35,062 nucleotides of DNA, from the NCBI GenBank assembly GCA_903916355.1, contig CAIWWN010000179.1, positions 1 to 35,062 of the forward strand, given 5' to 3'. Position numbers and translations under genes: made by a program. The DNA is from an uncultured Burkholderiales bacterium (GTDB taxonomy: Bacteria; Pseudomonadota; Gammaproteobacteria; Burkholderiales; Burkholderiaceae_C). Within the stretch, counting starts at the first letter, position 1; each line of letters begins with the position of its first letter. Positions 25,367 to 32,697 of this stretch are shown here, in pieces. The notes below the pieces were generated by a model. It was not told where the DNA came from. It made no database searches and saw nothing but the letters and a program-made list of their open reading frames with translations.

Positions 25367-26797
25367 ATGAAAATCACAGTGATCGGTGCGGGCTACGTAG
25401 GTTTGGTGACAGGTGCTTGCTTGGCAGAGTTGGGGCACCAAGTCCTGTGCGTGGACAACAATCCAGAAAAAATCGCGCTGCTCAATGCGGCGGGCGTCCC
25501 GATTTATGAACCCGGCCTGCAAGAGTTGCTCAGCCGCAATCGGGCAGAAGGTCGCATTCACTTCACCACCGAAATGGCTGATGCGGTGGACCACGGCGAG
25601 GTGATTTTCATTGCCGTGGGCACCCCTTCGCAAGAAGACGGCTCTGCAGATTTGCAGCATGTGTTGGCGGTGGCCGGCCAAGTGGGTCGCCATTTGAAAA
25701 ACTTCAAAGTGGTGGTGAACAAGTCCACTGTGCCGGTGGGCACCGCTTACCGCGTGCACGACGCCATCGTCACCGAATTGCGCAAACGCGGCATCCACGA
25801 GGATCTTTTTGAAGTGATCTCTAACCCGGAATTTTTGAAAGAAGGCGCAGCGATTGACGACTTCATGCGGCCAGACCGGATTGTGATCGGCTTGGACAAA
25901 GGCCCGAATCACGACACGGTGCAGCAAAAAATGGATCAGCTGTACGCCAGCTTCAACCGGCACCACGCCCGCACCTTGTGGATGGATGTGCGCAGCGCCG
26001 AGTTGACCAAGTACGCGGCCAACGCCATGCTGGCCACACGCATCTCGTTCATGAACGAAATCGCCAACCTTGCGGACTTAATGGGCGCCGATGTGGACTG
26101 TGTGCGCCGAGGCATTGGCGCCGATGCGCGCATTGGCCATGGTTTTTTGTACGCAGGCACGGGCTACGGCGGCAGTTGTTTCCCCAAAGACACACGCGCC
26201 CTGGTGCAAACGGCGCTCGATTGCGGCAGCACCATGAAGGTGGTTTCTGCGGTCGAGCATGTGAACGATTCACAAAAAACCGTCTTGCTTCACCGCACCT
26301 TGCAATACTTTGGCAATGACCTGAGTGGTTTGAATTTTGCTGTTTGGGGCTTGGCCTTCAAACCCAACACCGACGACATGCGCGAAGCACCCAGCCGGGT
26401 CGTGATCAAAAACCTGCTGTTGCGCGGCGCGCAGGTGCATGCGTTTGACCCCGTTGCATCCAAAGAAGCGTTAGAGGCCCTCACGCATGACATGGCCGAA
26501 CATCCGCAAGCACTGCAGCGTTTGAACATCCATGCCACAGCCTATGAGGCCACACAACAGGCCGACGCGCTGTTGGTGCTCACCGAATGGAAGACTTTTC
26601 ACCATCCCGACTTTCAACTCTTGAAGTCGCAAATGAAACGCCCCTTGATTCTCGATGGCCGCAACCTGTATGACCCCCAGTGGCTGCAAGACATGGGCAT
26701 CGCCTACCAAGGCATTGGACGGCGCAACGACTTGGCGCTGACGCTCAAGCGCCCGGTTGAAGCAGCGTCCTCAGAGCCACTGATGGCGCTCAGCTGA
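25367..26797 (+). CDS. ugd: UDP-glucose 6-dehydrogenase
   Basis: A 476-residue cytoplasmic enzyme oxidising UDP-glucose to UDP-glucuronate with two NAD+. The Rossmann loop is [12 protein letters not shown] (5-16). The central domain carries NPEFLKEG (153-160), Lys215 and Asn219 in [10 protein letters not shown], and the thiohemiacetal-forming Cys271 in [12 protein letters not shown]. Length is slightly above the E. coli enzyme (388) and near the 430-480 type common in proteobacteria and eukaryotes. The start at 25367 gives the canonical [12 protein letters not shown]. It is divergent from phoX and is followed four bases later by lplT, so UDP-glucuronate production and lysophospholipid transport appear co-transcribed. 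Confidence 0.96.
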   Translation: MKITVIGAGYVGLVTGACLAELGHQVLCVDNNPEKIALLNAAGVPIYEPGLQELLSRNRAEGRIHFTTEMADAVDHGEVIFIAVGTPSQEDGSADLQHVLAVAGQVGRHLKNFKVVVNKSTVPVGTAYRVHDAIVTELRKRGIHEDLFEVISNPEFLKEGAAIDDFMRPDRIVIGLDKGPNHDTVQQKMDQLYASFNRHHARTLWMDVRSAELTKYAANAMLATRISFMNEIANLADLMGADVDCVRRGIGADARIGHGFLYAGTGYGGSCFPKDTRALVQTALDCGSTMKVVSAVEHVNDSQKTVLLHRTLQYFGNDLSGLNFAVWGLAFKPNTDDMREAPSRVVIKNLLLRGAQVHAFDPVASKEALEALTHDMAEHPQALQRLNIHATAYEATQQADALLVLTEWKTFHHPDFQLLKSQMKRPLILDGRNLYDPQWLQDMGIAYQGIGRRNDLALTLKRPVEAASSEPLMALS

Positions 26798-26801
26798 GCG
26801 C

Positions 26802-28049
26802 ATGCCCAAGGGATTTTTCTACCTGGTCAGCGCGCAATTTGCCTCGGGCTTAGCGGACCATGCGCTGCTGATTTTGGGCATCGCATTTTTGAGTGAACAA
26901 GGCTACCCCGGCTGGTGGGCACCCTTGCTCAAATTCTCATTCACGCTGTCTTATGTGCTGCTGGCCCCTGTTTTGGGACCTTTGTCTGATGCGGTCTCCA
27001 AACCGCGCCTGATGGCGGCCATGAATGGCCTCAAACTGATTGGTGTGGCTTTTTTCTTTTCAGGCCTGCACCCGGTACTGGCGTTTGCGCTGGTGGGCTT
27101 GGCCGCATCAGCCTACGCCCCGGCCAAATACGGCTTGGTCACCGAAACCGTCACGCCGGCGCAATTGGTGCGCGCCAACGGCTGGCTCGAAGTTTCGGTG
27201 GTTTTGGCGGTGATCTTGGGCACAGCCTGTGGTGGCTTACTGATCAGCGTTCGACAATGGGAAGCCATGGTGATGCTCAACGATGGCCTGTGCGCTGTGT
27301 TGCATCTTCCTGTCCAAACCCAACTGGCCAGTCCTTTGCTTTTGGTCATCTTAATTTACGCCTTGGCCGCGGCCTTGAATTGGGGCATTCCACACAGCCA
27401 TGCGGTGTACGCCCAACGCAGCATCCATCCGGTGGCCTTGTGCCGAGATTTTTGGCACAGCAACACCCTGCTCTGGCGTGATCCGATGGGCCGCATCTCC
27501 CTGTCGGTGACCACTTTGTTTTGGGGCGTGGGCGCCGTGATTCACTTTGCCGTCTTGGCCTGGGCCCAACAAATCATGCACCTCCCTCTTGAAAAGGGCG
27601 CCTTCTTGCAAGCCATTGTGGCCGTGGGCGTCATCGTCGGCGCAGGATGGGCCGGGCACAAGATTAGCCTGCCCTCTGCGCCCAAAGTCCTGCCCCTGGG
27701 CATTGCGCTGGGATTGTTATTGCCCGCGATTGCGTTCACCCACAGCTTGTACTGGGCCGTCCCTTTGATGATTGTGGTGGGCGTGGTGGGCGGTGTGCTG
27801 ATGGTGCCCATGAACGCGCTGCTGCAGCACCGTGGTTTTGAGTTGCTGACGGCGGGCCGCTCGATTGCCGTGCAGGGCTTCAATGAAAACGCCAGTGTGC
27901 TGCTGCTGCTCGGCCTCTACAGTGCCTTGCTGGCCTTGCACATGCCTTTGGTTTGGGTGATGACGCTGCTCGGCGTGAGCATGGCCTTGGGTATGGCGGC
28001 ACTGACTTGGTCAGCCCACAAAGCAGGCCACGCCCGGCTCAAACACTGA
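26802..28049 (+). CDS. lplT: Lysophospholipid transporter LplT
   Basis: A 415-residue major-facilitator flippase that moves lysophospholipids from the outer to the inner leaflet of the inner membrane for reacylation. The N-terminus FFYLVSAQFASGLADHALLI is the hallmark of LplT; about 12 membrane segments follow, with VLGPLSDAVSKPRLM as the loop 2-3 motif and VPMNALLQHRG late in the protein. In E. coli lplT sits beside aas, the acyltransferase that consumes its cargo; no aas is here. It begins four bases after ugd and overlaps the convergent glycosyltransferase gene by 11 bases at the 3' end. Confidence 0.9.
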   Translation: MPKGFFYLVSAQFASGLADHALLILGIAFLSEQGYPGWWAPLLKFSFTLSYVLLAPVLGPLSDAVSKPRLMAAMNGLKLIGVAFFFSGLHPVLAFALVGLAASAYAPAKYGLVTETVTPAQLVRANGWLEVSVVLAVILGTACGGLLISVRQWEAMVMLNDGLCAVLHLPVQTQLASPLLLVILIYALAAALNWGIPHSHAVYAQRSIHPVALCRDFWHSNTLLWRDPMGRISLSVTTLFWGVGAVIHFAVLAWAQQIMHLPLEKGAFLQAIVAVGVIVGAGWAGHKISLPSAPKVLPLGIALGLLLPAIAFTHSLYWAVPLMIVVGVVGGVLMVPMNALLQHRGFELLTAGRSIAVQGFNENASVLLLLGLYSALLALHMPLVWVMTLLGVSMALGMAALTWSAHKAGHARLKH

Positions 28050-29280
28050 GCCGCTGAACCCATTCACGCAGCACCGAGCGTTGATCGGGCGCGCCATCGA
28101 TGGCTTTCAATAAAACGTCTTCAACCTGCTCCGCGATTTCTTGCCAATCGAGCTGCCCCACTTGCGTGCGCGTACTGGCGGTGACGCGCGCCAAGGTGGC
28201 GGCCGATTGCACCACACGCACGGCCGTGGTCACATACATTTCGGGTTGCGACTCAGGTATCAACCAACCATTCACATCGGGCTTGACCCAATCGGTTGCG
28301 GCGGCGCAGTCAAAAGCCAGCACCGGCAAACCACTGGCCAAGGCCTCGACCGTGACATTGCCAAAGGTTTCAGACTGGCTGGGGAACAAGAACAAGTCCG
28401 CACTGGCGTAATAGTGAGCCAACTGGTCATGCGACAGCATGCCGGCAAACACAGCATCAGGGCAGCGTTGCTGAATCTGTTCACGCATCGGCCCATCACC
28501 GACCAAGACCAATTTCACATCCGCGCCCACACTGCGCAGGGCTTCATAGCTGGCCATGACTTGGCCTAAATTTTTCTCTACCGCCAAGCGGCCCACGGAG
28601 ATCAAGACCACGGTCTGCGGCCCGGCCTGCCACGAACTGCGCAACGCTTCGCTGCGCCGGCTCGGGTTGAAGAGTTGGGTGTCGACGCCTCGGGCCACCA
28701 CTTTGAGATTCAAAAATCCGTGGCTCGACAACTCTGCACGCAAGGCCTGCGTGGGCACCATGGTGCAAGCCGTGGCGTTGTGGAACTTGCGCAAATAAGC
28801 CACGATCGGTTTGCGCAACCAACCCACGCCATAGTGTTTGCTGTAACTGTGAAAGTTGGTGCGAAAGTCGGAAGTGACCGGCAACTTTAAAACCTTGGCG
28901 GCTTGCAGGGCCGACCAACCCAGCGGCCCTTCCGTGGCAATGTGCACCACATCGGGCCGGCGCAAGGTCCAGGCTTTGACGAGGTTCTTTTTACTGGGCA
29001 GGCCCAGCTTCAATTCGGGGTAGCGTGGGATCGGCATGCCACGCATCAACACTTCTTCAAAGCCAGGATCGTGTGAGGCTTGATCGCCTGAGGTTTGCCG
29101 GGGTCGGATCAACTGCACATCGTGATTGCGCGAACACAGTCCCTGTACCAATTTGGCCAAGGTGACGGCCACGCCATTGACCTCGGGCGGCCAAGTTTCG
29201 GTCACCACCGCGATGCGCAGGGAGGGACGAAAGGCTGGAAAGTCTTCCAGCACGATAGGGTTGGCAGTAGATTGATCCAT
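28039..29280 (-). CDS. GT4-family glycosyltransferase
   Basis: A 413-residue GT-B-fold retaining glycosyltransferase. The N-terminal domain opens RIAVVTETWPPEVNGVAVTL, the glycine-rich acceptor-side loop seen in MgtA, Sqd2 and PimB-like enzymes that glycosylate lipids. The donor domain has ISVGRLAVEKNL, LVLVGDGPMRE and the E-x7-E motif from Glu304 to Glu312 (SETFGNVTVEAL). Donor and acceptor cannot be fixed, but closeness to ugd suggests testing UDP-glucuronate or UDP-glucose and diacylglycerol. The ATG at 29280 is preferred over ATG 29325. It overlaps lplT tail to tail and is divergent from the Mpo1-like gene. Confidence 0.88.
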   Translation of the reverse strand: MDQSTANPIVLEDFPAFRPSLRIAVVTETWPPEVNGVAVTLAKLVQGLCSRNHDVQLIRPRQTSGDQASHDPGFEEVLMRGMPIPRYPELKLGLPSKKNLVKAWTLRRPDVVHIATEGPLGWSALQAAKVLKLPVTSDFRTNFHSYSKHYGVGWLRKPIVAYLRKFHNATACTMVPTQALRAELSSHGFLNLKVVARGVDTQLFNPSRRSEALRSSWQAGPQTVVLISVGRLAVEKNLGQVMASYEALRSVGADVKLVLVGDGPMREQIQQRCPDAVFAGMLSHDQLAHYYASADLFLFPSQSETFGNVTVEALASGLPVLAFDCAAATDWVKPDVNGWLIPESQPEMYVTTAVRVVQSAATLARVTASTRTQVGQLDWQEIAEQVEDVLLKAIDGAPDQRSVLREWVQRLSV

Positions 29281-29351
29281 ACCGCCATGGTGGATATATT
29301 TGATAACAACTTCGTGACAAATCAACGCACCGCTTCAATTTTGAATGAAGA

Positions 29352-29380
29352 TTCCATGACAAGAGCGTCTTGTCATGGAA
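29352..29380. promoter_or_regulatory. Perfect 13-base inverted repeat in a divergent spacer
   Basis: TTCCATGACAAGA (29352-29364) and TCTTGTCATGGAA (29368-29380) are exact complements separated by GCG. It sits 72 bases from the glycosyltransferase start and 84 bases from the Mpo1-like gene. No T tract follows on either strand, so it looks more like an operator or a leader hairpin than a terminator. A second, 7-base repeat (ATGCAAA-GGCA-TTTGCAT, 29411-29428) lies closer to the Mpo1-like gene. Together they account for most of the 183-base spacer. Confidence 0.6.
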
Positions 29381-29463
29381 ATTTCATCAATGCGCCGCAC
29401 CATCAGGTCCATGCAAAGGCATTTGCATTCGTTTCAGCCGACCATTTACCCCGAGGAGCACCC

Positions 29464-30072
29464 GTGAGTAATTTTTTTGAAGCCTTGAAAACCCAGCGCT
29501 TTGATGACCACCGCTACTACCATCACAGCCGTATCAATCAAACGCTGCACTTGATCAGCGCCATCAGTTTTTTGGTCGCTTACGCCATGTTGTTCGTGGA
29601 CCCGGTGATATCGGCCTTGATCGCCTGGTTGGTCTCTATGACCACCCGCCAGTCGGGCCATTTCTTTTTTGAACCCTTGGGCTATGACGAAGTCAACCAA
29701 GCCACTCAAGAATTCAAAGAAGAAATCAAAGTAGGCTACAACCTGAACCGCAAAATCGTGTTGCTCAGCATCTGGGCGCTGTTGCCCTTGGCGTTGTATG
29801 CGCAGCCTGGTTTGTTTGGATTGGTCGATATGTGGAGCACGCCCAACGAATTGATCCGCCAAATTGGCGCTTCCTGGTTGCTGCTTGGCGTGTCCGGCCT
29901 GTTGTTCCGAACGATACACTTGTGCTTCATCAAAGATGTACAAACTGGCCTGGTGTGGATGACCAAAATTTTGACAGACCCGTTTCACGACATTATTTTG
30001 TACCACAAGGCACCGCTGTATCTGATGCGCGGCGAGTTGATCGACAACAACCCCAAGCAGATGTACCACTGA
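29464..30072 (+). CDS. Mpo1/DUF962-like membrane protein
   Basis: A 202-residue membrane protein with about four hydrophobic segments. The N-terminal part shows YYHHSRINQTLHLIS (18-32) and later TRQSGHFFFEP (61-71). These His, Asn, Gln, Gly-His and Glu positions match what I recall of yeast Mpo1 (YHHNPKN-x-LIH and Q-x-x-GH-x-x-x-E), the iron-dependent 2-hydroxy fatty acid dioxygenase of the DUF962 family. The C-terminal half with DPFHDIILYHKAPLYL goes beyond that family and is unassigned. The start is GTG at 29464, supported by GAGGAG seven bases upstream. A role in fatty-acid alpha-oxidation or lipid turnover is plausible but inferred. Confidence 0.55.
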   Translation: MSNFFEALKTQRFDDHRYYHHSRINQTLHLISAISFLVAYAMLFVDPVISALIAWLVSMTTRQSGHFFFEPLGYDEVNQATQEFKEEIKVGYNLNRKIVLLSIWALLPLALYAQPGLFGLVDMWSTPNELIRQIGASWLLLGVSGLLFRTIHLCFIKDVQTGLVWMTKILTDPFHDIILYHKAPLYLMRGELIDNNPKQMYH

Positions 30073-30095
30073 AATTCACAGCACCTCTGTTCAAC

Positions 30096-30123
30096 AAAAA
30101 ATGCACCCAAGGGTGCATTTTTT
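30096..30123. terminator. Bidirectional terminator between convergent genes
   Basis: ATGCACCC (30101-30108) and GGGTGCAT (30111-30118) form a hairpin flanked by six A on the left and six T on the right, so it can end transcription in both directions. It separates the Mpo1-like gene from the convergent aminotransferase. Confidence 0.9.
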
Positions 30124-30136
30124 ATGCTTTCAAGAA

Positions 30137-31768
30137 TTACCGATTCCACATTTCTTTCAAAATGTTTCTGCGAATCGACTTGTTGGTCAACGCCATGCCG
30201 GACCACCAACCACCAGCGCGCATATCGTTGCAGGCCGCCACAAAGCGCTCCAGCACAGCTGCAAAATCGGCATCGCTGTAGTTCAAGCTGAATATCAATC
30301 GCCCCGTCCCCACCCAACTGAGCGCCAAGCCATGCGCGCGCAAGTAAAACTGCAGCATCCAGTTGTAGCGGCTGGGCTCGGTGTAATACAAGCTCCACAC
30401 ACTGCTCATATTGGCCGCACGCAAGGGCAAGTTGTGTTGCTCCATGGTGGCATTGAAATGCGCCCGGCGGGCATCCCAGCGGGCATCCAGTCCGTCGTAC
30501 AGCTGAGCGTACTCCGGCGTTTCGATTTTCTCTAAAAACACCGACATCGCCCCCATCACATGCGGATGCGCGTTGAACGTTCCGCGGGCAAAGCAAATAT
30601 CGGCCGGCCGCTCTTCGCGGTAGCGCTTCATCAAGTTCGCCCGACCACAGACCACGCCCACCGGGTAGCCACCGCCAAGTGTTTTGCCGTAGGTCACCAT
30701 ATCGGCTTGCACGCCAAAGTAGGCCTGCGCCCCGCCTTTGGCCAAACGAAAACCCAAAAACACTTCGTCAAAAATCAACACGATGCCGCGCTCGGTGCAC
30801 ACCGCACGCAGCTGTTTCAACCAAGCGGTATAAGCCTCGCGGTCATAGGCGGCCTTGCGGCTGCTGTCCACCAAAGAGGAGTCGCCCGGGGCACCCTGGT
30901 TCAAATGCAAGGCCTGCAACGGGTTGATGAGCACACAGGCGATGTCCTTGCGCGTACGCAGCACTTGCAGACTGCGCTCATGCATGTCGCGCAAGGTATA
31001 GGTTTCACGCGGCGGCATCGGGTTGCCAGGGCCGGGCTGCACGTCCTCCCACCAGCCATGGTAGGCGCCGCAAAAGCGCACCAGATTTTTACGTCCGGTG
31101 TGATAGCGCGCCAAGCGCACGGCCTGCATCACCGCCTCGGTGCCCGACATGTGAAAAGACACTTCATCCAAACCAGAGATGGCTTTGAGTTTGCGCACGT
31201 TGTCGGCCACGCAGGGGTGGTAAGCCCCCAAAGTGGCGCCAACCGCTTGAACACGTGCAGCGCCCTCTTGCATGCAGGCTTTGTAAAAGTCGGCACCAAA
31301 CACATTCACGCCGTAAGAGCCGGTCAAGTCGTACAAGCGCTGGCCATCGAGATCTGTCACACAAACGCCATCAGCCGACTGTATAAATGCACCAACTTTC
31401 AAATGTTGTCGCACCAAGGGGCTGAACTGAAAAGGCACACGGTAGGCGCCCGTAAATTGCAAGTCGGCAATCCCCTCACGTGCTTGCGCGGTCAAGGCAA
31501 TACTCTGGGCATGTCGAGTTTGCAGGGTTTCGGAGAGGACATAAAACGCTTTGCGACGCTCTTGCGCGATGGCATGCGGCGCATCGTCGCAGTCAAAGAA
31601 TCGTGCCTCATCAAAGGCATAGCCTGGCAGCCAAGAACCGACGCGCTTGGCCATGCGGGAATGCCCAGTCAACGAGGGATGCTTGGCCAAGGACAACGCC
31701 AATCGTTGCTTGGCAAACGGAAATGCGAGTGCCACAGCACCCAAAGTCAGAGCAAGTTCGGCAGACAC
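30137..31768 (-). CDS. Class-III PLP-dependent aminotransferase with hydrophobic N-terminal extension
   Basis: A 543-residue fold-type I enzyme related to glutamate-1-semialdehyde aminomutase and omega-aminotransferases. From about residue 125 the core shows DLDGQRLYDLTGSYGVNVFG, SFHMSGTEAVMQAVRLAR (204-221), AYHGWW, IFDEVFLGFR with the pyridoxal-contacting Asp334, and the Schiff-base Lys362 in VTYGKTLGGGYPVG. About 110 residues precede the core; the first 19 are hydrophobic (LALTLGAVALAFPF), which may anchor it to the membrane and is unusual for this family. The start codon is GTG at 31768, so the extension depends on that start; ATG 31654 (MAKRVGS) would remove the hydrophobic part. Substrate unknown. 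It is divergent from psd, 59 bases away. Confidence 0.82.
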   Translation of the reverse strand: MSAELALTLGAVALAFPFAKQRLALSLAKHPSLTGHSRMAKRVGSWLPGYAFDEARFFDCDDAPHAIAQERRKAFYVLSETLQTRHAQSIALTAQAREGIADLQFTGAYRVPFQFSPLVRQHLKVGAFIQSADGVCVTDLDGQRLYDLTGSYGVNVFGADFYKACMQEGAARVQAVGATLGAYHPCVADNVRKLKAISGLDEVSFHMSGTEAVMQAVRLARYHTGRKNLVRFCGAYHGWWEDVQPGPGNPMPPRETYTLRDMHERSLQVLRTRKDIACVLINPLQALHLNQGAPGDSSLVDSSRKAAYDREAYTAWLKQLRAVCTERGIVLIFDEVFLGFRLAKGGAQAYFGVQADMVTYGKTLGGGYPVGVVCGRANLMKRYREERPADICFARGTFNAHPHVMGAMSVFLEKIETPEYAQLYDGLDARWDARRAHFNATMEQHNLPLRAANMSSVWSLYYTEPSRYNWMLQFYLRAHGLALSWVGTGRLIFSLNYSDADFAAVLERFVAACNDMRAGGWWSGMALTNKSIRRNILKEMWNR

Positions 31769-31827
31769 TTTATGGTCAATCAGAAGTGGATCAAGTCTTT
31801 GTTTTATTTAAATATCGTGACAGTAAG

Positions 31828-32697
31828 ATGAAAAAACTCATTCAACAACTGACCTCGCAAGAAGACTTGAATTTTTTGCTCACCAATCGCATCCCCCGCA
31901 TCACGCTGACGCGGTTCATTGGGTGGTGGAGCCAAATCAAACACCCCTGGATCCGCGATGCCTCGATTGGCATTTGGAAGCTGTTTTCAGAATTGGATTT
32001 GAGTGAGGCGAAAAAAACACAATTCGACAGCATGCACGACTGCTTCACACGTGAACTGAAACCGGGGGCACGCACCATTGATCAGCGCGAAAACATCTTG
32101 TCCAGCCCTTGCGATGCCATTGTCGGCGCCTGCGGCGCCATCGAAGGCACACAGGTCTTTCAAGCCAAGGGCTTCCCCTACAGCCTAGGCAGCTTGATGG
32201 GGTTTACACCGCGCACCGGCGAGTTGATTCATTCTCTTAAAAATGGGACCTACGTCACCCTTCGGCTGACGTCGAGCATGTACCACCGCTTTCATGCGCC
32301 CGCAGATGCCGTGCTGGACCACGTGACCCACATTGCCGGTGACACCTGGAACGTCAACCCCATTGCGCTTAAGCGGGTGGAACGCTTGTTTTGCAAAAAT
32401 GAACGTGCAGTACTGAGTCTGCGCTTGTCTGATGGCACGCCCATGGTGATCGTGCCTGTGGCGGCGATTTTGGTGGCCAGTCTGCGCCTGCATGCGATCA
32501 ATCTTTTATTCCATGTGGATTACACCGGGCCCCACGAAATTCCTTGCGCGTTTCCGGTGACCAAAGGTCAAGAGATGGGTTGGTTCCAGCATGGCTCCAC
32601 TATTTTGGTGTTTGTCCCCCCCGGTTTCCAACTGGCCAGCGGCATTGAAACCGGGACGCGCATTCAAATGGGGCAAGCCTTGTTCGAAAAATCATGA
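31828..32697 (+). CDS. psd: Phosphatidylserine decarboxylase proenzyme
   Basis: A 289-residue inner-membrane enzyme that decarboxylates phosphatidylserine to phosphatidylethanolamine. It is made as a proenzyme that cleaves itself before Ser257 in QHGSTILVF to create the pyruvoyl group. The self-processing triad matches E. coli: Asp96 (SSPCDAIVG), His153/His156 (MYHRFHAP) and Ser257. Other matching segments are RFIGWW near the N-terminus and FQAKGFPYSLGSLMG. The ATG at 31828 starts with MKKLIQQLTS; the usual LGST is HGST here, a minor change. Its stop overlaps the next start (ATGA), coupling it to the 5'-nucleotidase. The spacer upstream contains the palindrome TATTTAAATA (31805-31814). Confidence 0.94.
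   Translation: MKKLIQQLTSQEDLNFLLTNRIPRITLTRFIGWWSQIKHPWIRDASIGIWKLFSELDLSEAKKTQFDSMHDCFTRELKPGARTIDQRENILSSPCDAIVGACGAIEGTQVFQAKGFPYSLGSLMGFTPRTGELIHSLKNGTYVTLRLTSSMYHRFHAPADAVLDHVTHIAGDTWNVNPIALKRVERLFCKNERAVLSLRLSDGTPMVIVPVAAILVASLRLHAINLLFHVDYTGPHEIPCAFPVTKGQEMGWFQHGSTILVFVPPGFQLASGIETGTRIQMGQALFEKS

Noticed and set aside
29352-29380. Reading the 13-base inverted repeat as a PHO box because both arms contain TGTCAT
   Set aside because: PHO boxes are direct repeats with an 11-base period; here the half sites are inverted.
29095-29463. Long upstream extension of the Mpo1-like gene
   Set aside because: It overlaps the divergent glycosyltransferase and crosses the inverted repeats; GTG 29464 has a strong GAGGAG ribosome site.
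30560-31831. 423-residue plus-strand frame opposite the aminotransferase
   Set aside because: No motifs and shadow-like composition; the minus strand carries a complete PLP active site.
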